Shown piece after piece: positions 1-6,061 of a DNA stretch of 12,500 nucleotides. The stretch is from Symbiodinium natans. Lineage: Eukaryota; Sar; Dinophyceae; Suessiales; Symbiodiniaceae. The notes under the pieces are model-generated. The model had not been told where the DNA came from. It saw nothing but the letters and a program-made list of their open reading frames with translations, and did not search any database. Where the stretch lies: assembly GCA_905221605.1 (NCBI GenBank), contig CAJNDS010002064.1:67501-80000 (forward strand), in the 5' to 3' direction. How positions within the stretch are numbered: position 1 is the stretch's first letter; every line of letters begins with the position of its first letter. Position numbers and translations under genes: made by a program.

Positions 1-199
1 CTCGGCCATAGTCCCTATGGCCATCTCTTCCCTGGCCATCCCGGCCGTCTCGGCCATAGTCTCGGCCGTAGCCTTCCTTGCCGTAGCCTTCCCGGCCATT
101 GTTCCTGGTATGGCTATCCCTTCCGTGGCCGTCACGGCTATGGCTTTGGCCGTAACCGCCATGTCCGGCGTCCTGCACTCCAGACTCTGGACTCTCACT
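1..199 (-). CDS. Exon: Gly/Arg/Asp/Tyr-rich repeat tail, runs off left edge
   Basis: One minus frame is open from base 232 (after TAG at 235-233) to the window edge without any ATG, so it is an internal or last exon. From base 172 it encodes 57 residues of degenerate repeat, with pieces such as GKEGYGRDYG and RDGRDGQGRD. Gly, Arg, Asp and Tyr dominate. Such GYGRD tails are typical of Gly-rich RNA-binding proteins and often follow RRM or KH domains. The acceptor could be the AG before base 172 (AG-GAC) or the AG before base 197, which would fit the phase of the exon at 369-340. The frame one base over is also open (Ala/Thr/Met-rich), so the frame choice rests on composition. The plus-strand Ala/Val ORF over the same bases is its shadow. 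Confidence 0.55.
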
Positions 200-3100
200 G
201 ATATGTGGGGGTTTACGGACAATTTGGGACTCCTACTAGAGTCCCCAAATACGTAGGATTCTCCTCGCATAAGGAACCCCAATAAGGCACCCCGAATTTC
301 GGAAACCCCCATGTCAGCATCAGAGATCAGACTGCAAGCTCCTCCTGCTGGCCGAAGTTCCTGATGGACCTGAACATGCGGAATGTGAGTTCCCCCCCCC
401 CCCTACTTCGGCCTTCTTGGAGGTGCATGGGTACTTTTAGGGTTTAGGGTTTAGGGTTTATGATAACTGTACTTCTAACCTACTTAGGGGACCTCCACGT
501 AGGCTGCAGGCTGCAAGCAACCGACCTTTCTGTCCTGGAATACAAGGTTTATCGGGTCTGGGCTGAGGGTTAGACCCATCGAAGCCTAAAATGTATTCTC
601 AATCCCCCCTTGTTTAGGGTGTCGGGTACCTTTGCACGTCTGAGTCAGCCGCGCCCAGGACTCAAAGTCGTTCGGCCTGCAGATGAAGCAAGGCTTCGGG
701 TTTGGAATTTTGGGGCTTAGGGTTTGGGGTTTGGGGTTTAGGGTTTAGGGTTCAGGGTTTTGGGTTTAGGGTTTAGGGTTCAGGGTTTAGGGACTACGGG
801 CCCCTTTTCCCCCGACCCCCCTGACACACGGCAAAGATTTGCTTGAAGCCAAGGCGTTTCTGAGCCTTTGCTTCTAGCGGTCTCGTGTAACACTGCGTGC
901 ATCACCTGGCACGTGCTATGGCGGTTTCCCTGTCTCCAACTTGATTCCTCACGCGCCACATTTCCGAAGGATCGCTTCCACGGATGAGCCATCAACCCAT
1001 CTGGATACGGGAACTGAGAGGAGGAGGAGGAGGAAGGAAGGAAGAACAAATACGATGTTTCGGCACTCGGTTTTTTTTGTTTCGCTTTTCGGTTCTCGAA
1101 TTTCGGTTTGCGGTTCCAGTTCTCGGTTTCTCGCCTTTCGGTTCTCGGTTCTCGGCTTTTCGGTTCTCGGTTTTCGGCCTCTTCGACATTGTTTTGTGTC
1201 ACGCGGGGCGGCGCCTGCCAAGGATTGCGGGCAGGGCGCCGAAGGGCTGAGAAGCATCTCAGCGTGTTGTTCGACGTACTCACAAGGGAGTTTAGGAAAA
1301 GAGCCCTAAATTCGACCCCTAAAAAGTCGGATTCTCTTTGAATAAGGACCCGAAATAAGGTGCCCCCAATTTCGGAAACCCCCAAGTCTGCGGGAGCTTT
1401 TGTGGGGGTAGGAGGAGCTGCAGTAGAAAGCTAAAGGGCTTGCAGTTATATGACAAGCAAGGAAACAGGGAACAATTTGTATAGGAGCACGACATTGACT
1501 CGCTCGGCCATCTGGTTCTGCTGGCTTCTTTGCACCCCACCCCCCGAAATATGCTCGCCTCTTGGCTGCACTTAGGAGCGTAGCTATGAATTAAACGTTT
1601 AGCTGCCTTATTAAGAAACCCAATAAGCCCAAGAAGGCTAAGGATCTAAAGTTACAGTAAAGCACCAAAAAAGGCCTCTGAGCAGAGTCGTCAGCCAAGT
1701 AGTCGCTAATGCGAGACAGGACTATCCTGCGGGAAAAGCATCGCTTGTTTGTTCATCAGGGCTCATTGCTTCCAGTTCAAGGCGACTTCTCAACGGATAC
1801 CCGAATAGACGCTCTAAACGCCCTACGTCCCCAAAACCCACACCTAACACCCTACAAACCCCCCTTAGATAGCCTTCCTTGACAACCCCCTGAATTGCCC
1901 CTCTTAACCAACAAACTAAAAGCCCTCAATGCCTGAAAGCCTAAGCCCTAAACCCTCAACGCCCTCTTACCCCTAATCCCTATAAACCCAACAAACCCAA
2001 GAAACCCTGAACCCCGAACCCTAAACCCTAGACCCTAAACCCTAAACCCCAAACCCTGAACCCCCAGACTACCCCCCCGAAGCTCCTCAGGCCCTCAGGG
2101 CGCGCGGCCAAGCGACAGGCCTGGTGGCCTTGCCTGTTTGGGGTTTTTAGAGGCTTGTAGGGGTTTAGGGTTTAGGGTTTATTTAGGGTTTGGGGTCTAA
2201 GGAGGATTGTCGGCGTGGGGTGGAGTTCAAGCATGCTGGGCTGAATTTGCCGGATTGGGGCCTCTCGAAGCCTGTCAAGCCTGTTTAGGGTTTAGGGTTT
2301 AGGGTTTAGGGTTTAGGGTTTAGGGTTTAGGGTTTAGGGTTTAGGGTTTAGGGTTTAGGGTTTACGGGACAAGAGTGTGGCGGATGTGGGCAGGGACCCG
2401 GGTTGAGCATCAGCCTGGAATCAAAGCTTCGACCCCCCCCCCCCCCTTCCGTATTTTTCAAACACATGTTGGAGCAGCTGCAGCTGAAAGGGAAGTACAA
2501 GGGCCAAAAAACTTGGCGGTGCCTACAAGCAGGATTCTAGTCTTTGGAGGGTATCTTGGTGCTAGCCCTGTTTTGGGAAACCCAAATAGGACGTCTCAAA
2601 GCTACTCGGATCCAGGGAGCTCTGCTGAACCCTCATCCCGAGCCCCGGAACCCTCGTCCCTAAACATGTTTCCCTAAATCCTAAACCCTAAACCCTAAAC
2701 CCTAAACACCACGCCAAGGCGCTGGTGTTCCTTGTCGATGATGATCTTGGCGCCGGCTTCCTGAGGCCAGGCCCACGGAAGAAGGATGGTCACAAAGTTT
2801 AGGGTGTAGGGTTTAGGGTGTAGGGTTTAGGATTTAGGATTTAGAGTTTAGGGTTTAGGGTTTAGGGTTTGTGTATGCAACAGAATGGCACCCCCAATAA
2901 ACCCGCAACACACGATAATCCTTATGTTAGAAAACTCCCCCCCCCCCAAAAAAAAATATAAAATAAAACAGCCCCCTATTCTGGGGAAGCCCCCCGATTA
3001 CTCCCTCGTACCCGTACTCAATAAAACCTGATATCCCCCAAACCCTGAACCCATGCTGGAACTTTATGCCAGCACCCTCTGGCCACAGGAAGAGAAGGTC

Positions 3101-3935
3101 GAAACTCCAACAGCGCCAACACCAGAGTCAACCAGTTACATCCCAAAGGTCTGGGTTTCGAGTGTCGGGTTTAGGGCTTGCTTGCAGGTTCATGTCCCCT
3201 AGTTACTTGAACCTCCAAGTCTGGGGCTGTCTCCCTAAACCCTAAACCTTAAACCCTAAACCCTAGACCGGCCTCTTTCAGCGCTTGCACGTGGGCCCCT
3301 TTGGGGCCGATGATGGCGGAGCCGACCCGGAACCTCAGCACCCTGAAGACCAACCCCCCATCCGAATCAACCCAAGGTGATTGCAGGGTTTCGGGTTTAG
3401 GGTTTAGGGTTTAGGGTTTAGGGTTTAGGGTTTAGGGTTAGGGATGATGCTTCGGGTTAAGATTTAGGGCGCAGGGCGGTGGCAACCATTCGGGCCAGCT
3501 TCGTAAGGCCCCAACGGCACGGCGGCGCGCAACACTAACTCCCCTGCTTCCTGGCGAAAGGCGACAGAAATTGAAGGGTTTAGGGTTTAGGGTTTAGGGT
3601 TTAGGGTTTAGGGTTTAGGGTTTAGGGTTTAGGGTTTAGGGTTTAGGGTTTAGGGTTTAGGGTTTAGGGTTTCAGGCCTAAGGCCTCCGTGCCATAAAGC
3701 AAAAACAACATGGCGCAGTACAACACATACAACAGCACAACGAAGTCATAACCAGAAGAAGGCGAACGATGAAAGAGCTAAGAAGAGTAATGAAAGAACA
3801 GCGAACATCAGCGAATCGTGATAAAACGACCAAAGATAAGGGCTTTCTAACAGACAACACAAACTGGAAACATTGGGAGCCGTTTCGATGATCAGCACCT
3901 CGCCCAAGCTGAGAGTGATTTAATAATGATAATAA

Positions 3936-3979
<44 letters not shown>

Positions 3980-6061
3980 GAATCATCATCATCCTCATCA
4001 TCATCATCATCATCATACTCATAATAATCATAGTAATCATAGTGATCATAGTAATCATAGTAATCATAGTAATCATAATAATCATAATACTAATGATAAT
4101 AATAATAATTATGATGATGATGATAATAATAATGATAATAATAATGATGATGATAATAATAATAATAATGATAATCATGATGATGATGATGATAATAATA
4201 ATAATCATTATCATTATAATCATAATCATAGTAGTAATAATCATAATTTTGATAATAATAATGATAATAATAATACTAATAGTAATGATGATAGTAGTAA
4301 TCATAATAATAACGGGACAAACGCCCGCCTTGCCCAGGAAGTCCGCCTCGCCCTGGATGGCTGTGCGGCCATTCGGGTTCTGACCTGGGGGTGAGGGGGG
4401 GTTTAGGGTTTAGGGCTTAGGGATGTTTAGGGTTTAGGGTTTAGGGTTAGGGTTTTGGGTTTAATTTAAGGCTTCGGAATTCTGAGCGGAAGGGGGTCAG
4501 GGAAGGAGGGGAAGGATTTTGGGGGCTTACTGTTCGTGCTTCGGGATATTGGAGTTTGGGGCTTAGGGCTCCGGTTTCGGGATTATAGGGTGAAGGTGAA
4601 ACATCAGAGATAGTCAGGCCTGTGAGGTTCTGTAGGAATCTGCCAAGGGTTTTGGACTCGCAAATTGTCGGGGTTACGGCTTAGGGTTCAGATTTCGGTC
4701 TTGTGTTCTTTACCAGGATTGCTTAGTGGCTTTGAAGAGGTTTGGGGTTTCGTCTCTTCTGCAGAGGACGGGAGTTATTCTCGAGTTTTCGGGACTGTTG
4801 GGGGAGGAGGGTCGTGTGCCCCTTCGTTTCCGGGTTAGGTTCCCTGACAAACCCCTGTTGTTCCTAAACCCTAAACCCTAAACCCTAAACCCCAAACCCC
4901 AAACCCCAAACCCCAAACCCTACTCTGCGGTTGAGAAAATCAGGAGGAGCCTTCCAGCACTCGGCCAAGGCCCAAGCGCTCAGTCTCCGCGCACTCCGCG
5001 AGCAGATCCAGAATCCTTCCGGGCTGGCTGGGTTTTTAGGGTTTAGGGTTTAGGGTTTAGGGTTTAGGGTTTAGGGTTTAGGGTTTAGGGTTTAGGGTTT
5101 GTTTCAGGCTTTACGGCTGCACAGGTCCACTGAAGCCGCAGAAAGCCGAGAAAGCTCTTGCTCACCTGGCTCCTGCGGCGCTACCTTCTTGGACTCCCAC
5201 TGGAACAATCACCAAAGCGCTCCCTCCCCCCCCCCACCACTCGCCTGTCAAGGGCCTGGAGAATCCTGGCCGAAAGTCACAAAGGTTAGCCATGGCATGG
5301 CCATTTTAGGATTTAGGGCTGAGGGGACCGTTCTTCCGAATTTGTTGAGGGGCTCGGTGGCTTGCGAGATCCACTGCGCTCTGCCGCTTCTACACAACCT
5401 TGGGGATTGGAGGGCTTGGCCGTGTCGGATGCTTGATGAGTCAGTAAAGTCTTAGGGGACCCAGGTTGGCTTTGCATCACGCTTCAGGCGACCCGTGAGA
5501 TGATGAGAATGCAAGCGCGGCGGGGTCACGAAGCTTGTTCCTCAGCTTGGATCACCACTAACCGCAAGCGCGTGCCAGGGTAGAACTCGTCCTCAGCTTT
5601 CAAGACATAACACGGCCATGCGTTCCAGCCAGCCTATTCCTTTCATGTATGGCTTACCACAGTTTCCCACTGTCGCCAGGTTGTGTGAAAATGCAGCACG
5701 TGATCATGGTGACGCTGGGCGCCCGAAGACTCGGAAGACTCGCTGGGTGCCAGGCTCGGTTGCTCATGACGAGGCGGCAGTGGCACTCATCCTACCAGCA
5801 CGGCGTTTCAAGTGGGTGGCCATACAGCAGGCAAGGGCCCTCTCATAGTCTTAAGATCAGCTAAGAGATCTACAGGGACGCAGAGCCGGGGTTCCGGCTC
5901 AGGACCTGCAAGATCTCTCCCCTCCAACACATGGACGTGGCTAGCTTTACCCTAAACCCTAAACCCCAAACCCTAAACCCTAAACCCTAAACCCTAAACC
6001 CGAAGCATGCGCCTGGATGCGGTCTTTGGTGCTCCCTCGGTGCCCAAGCACCTTGGCTCGG
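1..6061 (-). CDS. Split gene for tandem KH-domain RNA-binding protein with Gly-rich tail (5' and 3' partial)
   Basis: This is a gene model built by hand from small minus-strand open islands between telomere-like arrays. In order, the exons are 6061-6007, 5633-5530, 5265-5238, 5199-5166 (or to 5185), 5023-4951, 4384-4329, 3550-3516, 3333-3273, 2760-2708, 2133-2104, 369-340 and about 199-1. The product would have a divergent KH domain with a GHRG loop and a NOVA-like FYPGT variable loop, a helical linker, a canonical KH domain with a GPKG loop, then a Gly/Arg/Asp/Tyr-rich tail. KH domains bind single-stranded RNA or DNA through the GxxG loop, so an mRNA-binding or splicing-regulator role like NOVA, PCBP or hnRNP K is inferred. 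Phase agrees across most joins with GT or GC donors and AG acceptors. The first exon(s), with the KH1 beta1 strand, were not found. Joins around 5265-5023 and 369-172 are the weakest. A run of unrelated shadows is possible for individual exons but unlikely for the KH2 set. Confidence 0.65.
256..315 (+). repeat. Dispersed repeat family A, copy 1
   Basis: About 60 bp alignable to 1328-1388, sharing GGATTCTC, AATAAGG and AATTTCGGAAACCCCC in the same order. The flanks (CCCCAAATACGTAG against CCCCTAAAAAGTCG) are also related. Confidence 0.8.
340..369 (-). CDS. Candidate exon: end of KH2 helix alpha3
   Basis: This 30-nt piece follows ...catgttcag and reads S-I-R-N-F-G-Q-Q-E before a GC donor. Joined in phase to 2133-2104 it gives ACRLAASIRNFGQQ, a good amphipathic last helix for the KH domain. 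CCCTAAA tracts (in the sense direction) lie upstream of its acceptor. The plus strand here is also open and has a GTGAGT-like donor, so strand is not certain. Confidence 0.35.
436..460 (+). repeat. TTTAGGG array, about 3.5 units
   Basis: Perfect TTTAGGG units. This is the array nearest the acceptor of candidate exon 369-340, where it reads CCCTAAA in the sense direction. Confidence 0.95.
717..792 (+). repeat. Degenerate TTTAGGG array, about 10 units
   Basis: Units include TTTGGGG, TTCAGGG and TTTTGGG variants among TTTAGGG, so this array is older or less homogenised than the perfect ones at 2284 and 3576. Confidence 0.95.
1068..1190 (+). repeat. TCGGTTC/TTTTCGG minisatellite
   Basis: Imperfect units of about 7-14 bp built from TCGGTTC and TTTTCGG. 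On the minus strand this gives a chain of GAACCGA words that keeps several frames open and produces Lys/Glu/Arg/Asn/Pro-rich pseudo-proteins. Confidence 0.8.
1328..1388 (+). repeat. Dispersed repeat family A, copy 2
   Basis: The partner of 256-315, with the same word order and about 75 per cent identity by eye. Short pieces of the same family (GAATAAGG words) recur near 6141, 10378 and 11800. Confidence 0.8.
1944..2063 (+). repeat. Degenerate CCCTAAA tract
   Basis: Weak at its left end and near-perfect CCCTAAA at 2018-2050. It follows the KH2 alpha3 exon in the sense direction as TTTAGGG. Confidence 0.85.
2104..2133 (-). CDS. Exon: KH2 beta3 end and start of helix alpha3
   Basis: After the acceptor ...ccaaacag this 30-nt exon reads QGHQACRLA in the phase left by exon 2760-2708 (GT plus G makes Val). 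The joined text LGVVQGHQACRLAA matches the KH pattern beta3 - short turn - helix alpha3. A GC donor at 2103-2102 ends it in phase 2, but the frame stays open to about 2073, where a GT also occurs. In the sense direction, TTTAGGG-type sequence follows (2063 down to 1944) and CCCTAAA precedes (2194 down to 2161). Confidence 0.5.
2161..2194 (+). repeat. TTTAGGG array, short
   Basis: About 4.5 units, one lengthened to TTTATTTAGGG. It lies about 25 nt before the acceptor of exon 2133-2104 in the sense direction. Confidence 0.95.
2284..2364 (+). repeat. TTTAGGG array, about 11.5 perfect units
   Basis: Homogeneous tandem array. With 2672-2707 it forms an inverted pair (TTTAGGG ... CCCTAAA) spanning one KH-gene intron. 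Confidence 0.98.
2672..2707 (+). repeat. CCCTAAA array at a splice donor
   Basis: About 5 units, one being TCCTAAA. In the sense direction the array begins with the GT of the intron after exon 2760-2708. Confidence 0.95.
2708..2760 (-). CDS. Exon: KH2 strands beta2-beta3
   Basis: This 53-nt exon begins after ...tggcctcag and reads EAGAKIIIDKEHQRLGV plus two bases. It continues the KH2 exon 3333-3273 exactly in phase 0 and supplies the (E)xGAKIxI strand expected directly after the KH helix alpha2. The donor is GTTTAGGG, so the intron starts inside a telomere-like array. The upstream intron ends with CCCTAAA-type repeats (2870 down to 2797) about 40 nt before the acceptor. The plus strand is open too but matches no family I know. 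Confidence 0.7.
2797..2870 (+). repeat. Variant TTTAGGG array, about 10 units
   Basis: Includes TGTAGGG, TTTAGGA and TTTAGAG variants. It lies in the intron between the two KH2 core exons, on the acceptor side. Confidence 0.95.
3233..3266 (+). repeat. CCCTAAA array at a splice donor
   Basis: About 5 units with one CCTTAAA. In the sense direction it starts 6 nt inside the intron that follows the GPKG-loop exon. Confidence 0.95.
3273..3333 (-). CDS. Exon: KH2 core with GPKG loop
   Basis: This 61-nt exon is the clearest family match in the split gene. After one base completing a Pro codon it reads FRVGSAIIGPKG followed by AHVQALKE. That is the KH signature VGxxIIGxxG with the nucleic-acid-binding GxxG loop (GPKG) and helix alpha2. 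The acceptor is gctgag-G; an earlier one (cttcag at 3348-3343) is possible but adds residues inside the motif. The donor is GC (GAG-GCCGGT), followed at once by TTTAGGG repeats. GC donors are common in dinoflagellates. Confidence 0.75.
3388..3443 (+). repeat. TTTAGGG array, about 7 units
   Basis: Nearly perfect. It sits in the intron between the KH2 beta1 exon (3550-3516) and the KH2 core exon. Confidence 0.95.
3516..3550 (-). CDS. Exon: KH2 strand beta1
   Basis: After ...tttcgccag this 35-nt exon reads EAGELVLRAAV plus CC, then a GT donor. Joined to 3333-3273 it gives LVLRAAVPFRVGSAIIG, which fits the KH beta1 pattern LxxxVPxxxVGxIIG. Entry is phase 0, matching the exit of 4384-4329. A CCCTAAA array (sense direction; 3672 down to 3576) ends 25 nt before the acceptor. 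Confidence 0.6.
3576..3672 (+). repeat. TTTAGGG array, about 13.5 perfect units
   Basis: With 12214-12307 this is the longest homogeneous array in the window. Its left end is 25 nt from the acceptor of exon 3550-3516. Confidence 0.98.
3921..4309 (+). repeat. ATN trinucleotide block (ATC/AAT/ATG mixture)
   Basis: About 390 bp in which nearly every third base set is ATC, ATA, ATT, ATG or the equivalents on the other strand. One frame stays open on both strands, giving poly-Ile/Met pseudo-proteins of 113 and 208 codons. Left part is pure ATC, middle has ATCATAGTA six-to-nine-base subunits, right part is AAT-rich. It lies within the intron after exon 4384-4329. Confidence 0.95.
4329..4384 (-). 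CDS. Exon: linker before KH2
   Basis: This 56-nt exon starts after ...cacccccccag and reads two bases, then QNPNGRTAIQGEADFLGK, then a GC donor (AAG-GCGGGC). Its two-base entry completes the Gly codon left by exon 5023-4951, and its phase-0 exit fits 3550-3516. No separate domain is recognised; it should be the segment between the KH domains. A sense-direction CCCTAAA array (4463 down to 4401) lies about 15 nt before the acceptor. The ATN trinucleotide block begins about 20 nt after the donor. Confidence 0.55.
4401..4463 (+). repeat. TTTAGGG array, interrupted
   Basis: Perfect units broken by GCTTAGGGATG and ending in TTTTGGG. It lies about 15 nt from the acceptor of exon 4384-4329. Confidence 0.95.
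4863..4920 (+). repeat. CCCTAAA grading to CCCCAAA array
   Basis: Four CCCTAAA units followed by four CCCCAAA units. The switch shows local homogenisation of a variant. It lies on the donor side of the intron after exon 5023-4951. Confidence 0.97.
4951..5023 (-). CDS. Exon: helical linker between KH domains
   Basis: This 73-nt exon starts after ...cccagccag and reads PGRILDLLAECAETERLGLG then RVLE plus G, then a GC donor (GAAG-GCTCC). The Leu/Glu pattern suggests an amphipathic helix. It is bracketed on both sides by telomeric arrays: sense CCCTAAA (5101 down to 5035) ends about 10 nt before the acceptor, and sense TTTAGGG/TTTGGGG (4920 down to 4863) starts about 30 nt after the donor. Both strands are open here; the minus reading was preferred for composition and phase. 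Confidence 0.55.
5035..5101 (+). repeat. TTTAGGG array, about 9.5 perfect units
   Basis: Lies about 10 nt from the acceptor of exon 5023-4951 and forms the right bracket of that exon island. Confidence 0.98.
5166..5199 (-). CDS. Candidate exon: interdomain linker
   Basis: After ...gattgttccag it reads WESKKVAPQEP plus G, with a strong GTGAGC donor at 5165. A GTAGCG donor after WESKK (end at 5185) would instead leave phase 0 and fit the next exon at 5023. The intron separating it from 5265-5238 would be only about 38 nt, which is short for a dinoflagellate, so this exon is tentative. Confidence 0.3.
5238..5265 (-). CDS. Candidate exon: KH1 helix alpha3
   Basis: After ...ttcggccag this 28-nt exon completes a Ser codon and reads ILQALDRRV. 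Joined to 5633-5530 it gives VVIQAEEQASILQALDRRV, the strand-turn-helix that ends a KH domain. A GT donor is followed directly by a G10 run, so the exact end is unclear. Confidence 0.4.
5530..5633 (-). CDS. Exon: KH1 with NOVA-like FYPGT loop
   Basis: At 104 nt this is the longest internal exon of the KH gene. It reads 34 codons, including CYVLKAEDEFYPGTRLRLVV and then IQAEEQA, and ends TC before a GTGACC donor. In NOVA-type KH domains the variable loop between beta2 and beta3 carries FYPGT followed by an arginine and a beta strand ending in IQG; the same order is seen here. The start was put after AATAG (AG-GCT), the only way to keep the strand before the loop; a shorter start after gctgag at 5592 is possible. 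Entry phase 0 fits exon 6061-6007. Confidence 0.6.
5948..6000 (+). repeat. CCCTAAA array, about 7.5 units
   Basis: One CCCCAAA unit among CCCTAAA. In the sense direction it starts 7 nt after the end of the KH1 core exon. Confidence 0.98.
6007..6061 (-). CDS. Exon: KH1 core with GHRG loop
   Basis: After ...cacgtctcag one base completes a codon, then RAKVLGHRGSTKDRIQAH follows. This resembles the KH core VGxVIGKGGSTIKxIQ with GHRG as the GxxG loop; the usual hydrophobic residue three places after the loop is Lys, so the domain is divergent. The donor is GC (CAT-GCTTCGG) and the intron enters a TTTAGGG array within 7 nt, just as after the KH2 core exon. No exon for the preceding beta1 strand was found between 6100 and 8700. 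A 47-codon plus-strand ORF overlaps and matches nothing I know. Confidence 0.5.

Larger units (their letters stand above)
370..2103 (-). other. Large intron-like stretch
   Basis: No exon is supportable here. The stretch holds, from its donor side, degenerate sense TTTAGGG repeats (2063 down to 1944), an A/T-richer unique piece (about 1400-1800), one copy of a dispersed repeat (1328-1388), the TCGGTTC minisatellite (1068-1190), and sense CCCTAAA arrays (792-717 and 460-436) toward the acceptor. ORFs of 60-200 codons over 780-1540 run through the minisatellite on both strands and are composition artefacts. Confidence 0.5.

Noticed and set aside
61-95. CCGTAGCC words resembling the start of the dinoflagellate spliced leader
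   Set aside because: They are part of the coding repeat of the Gly-rich exon (GGCTACGG on the other strand) and lack the TTTTGGCTCAAG end.
17-256. Plus-strand 79-codon Ala/Val-rich ORF
   Set aside because: It is the antisense shadow of the minus-strand Gly/Arg/Tyr repeat exon; composition is that of complemented GGC/CGA/GAC codons.
780-1385. Minus-strand ORF of 201 codons and its overlapping partners
   Set aside because: It runs through a telomeric array, a minisatellite and a dispersed repeat; frames on both strands are equally open and no domain appears.
3090-3146. Plus-strand exon-like piece reading EEKVETPTAPTPESTSYIPK with AG-G and G-GT borders
   Set aside because: It looks coding by itself, but lies inside the intron that must be removed to join the two KH2 core exons on the other strand. 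It could be an unrelated or relic exon.
3678-4304. Poly-Ile/Met ORFs on both strands
   Set aside because: These are products of the ATN trinucleotide block, not proteins.
5294-5312. GGCCATTTTAGG resembling the spliced-leader core
   Set aside because: Only eight contiguous matching bases, on the strand opposite to transcription; expected by chance.
5099-5455. Plus-strand 118-codon ORF
   Set aside because: It starts inside a telomeric array and overlaps minus-strand KH-gene exons; no recognisable motif.
5316-5480. Minus-strand 54-codon ATG frame starting MQSQPGSPKT, Ser/Pro-rich
   Set aside because: It falls in the intron between exons 5633-5530 and 5265-5238, and the opposite strand is open as well; kept out for lack of any independent support.
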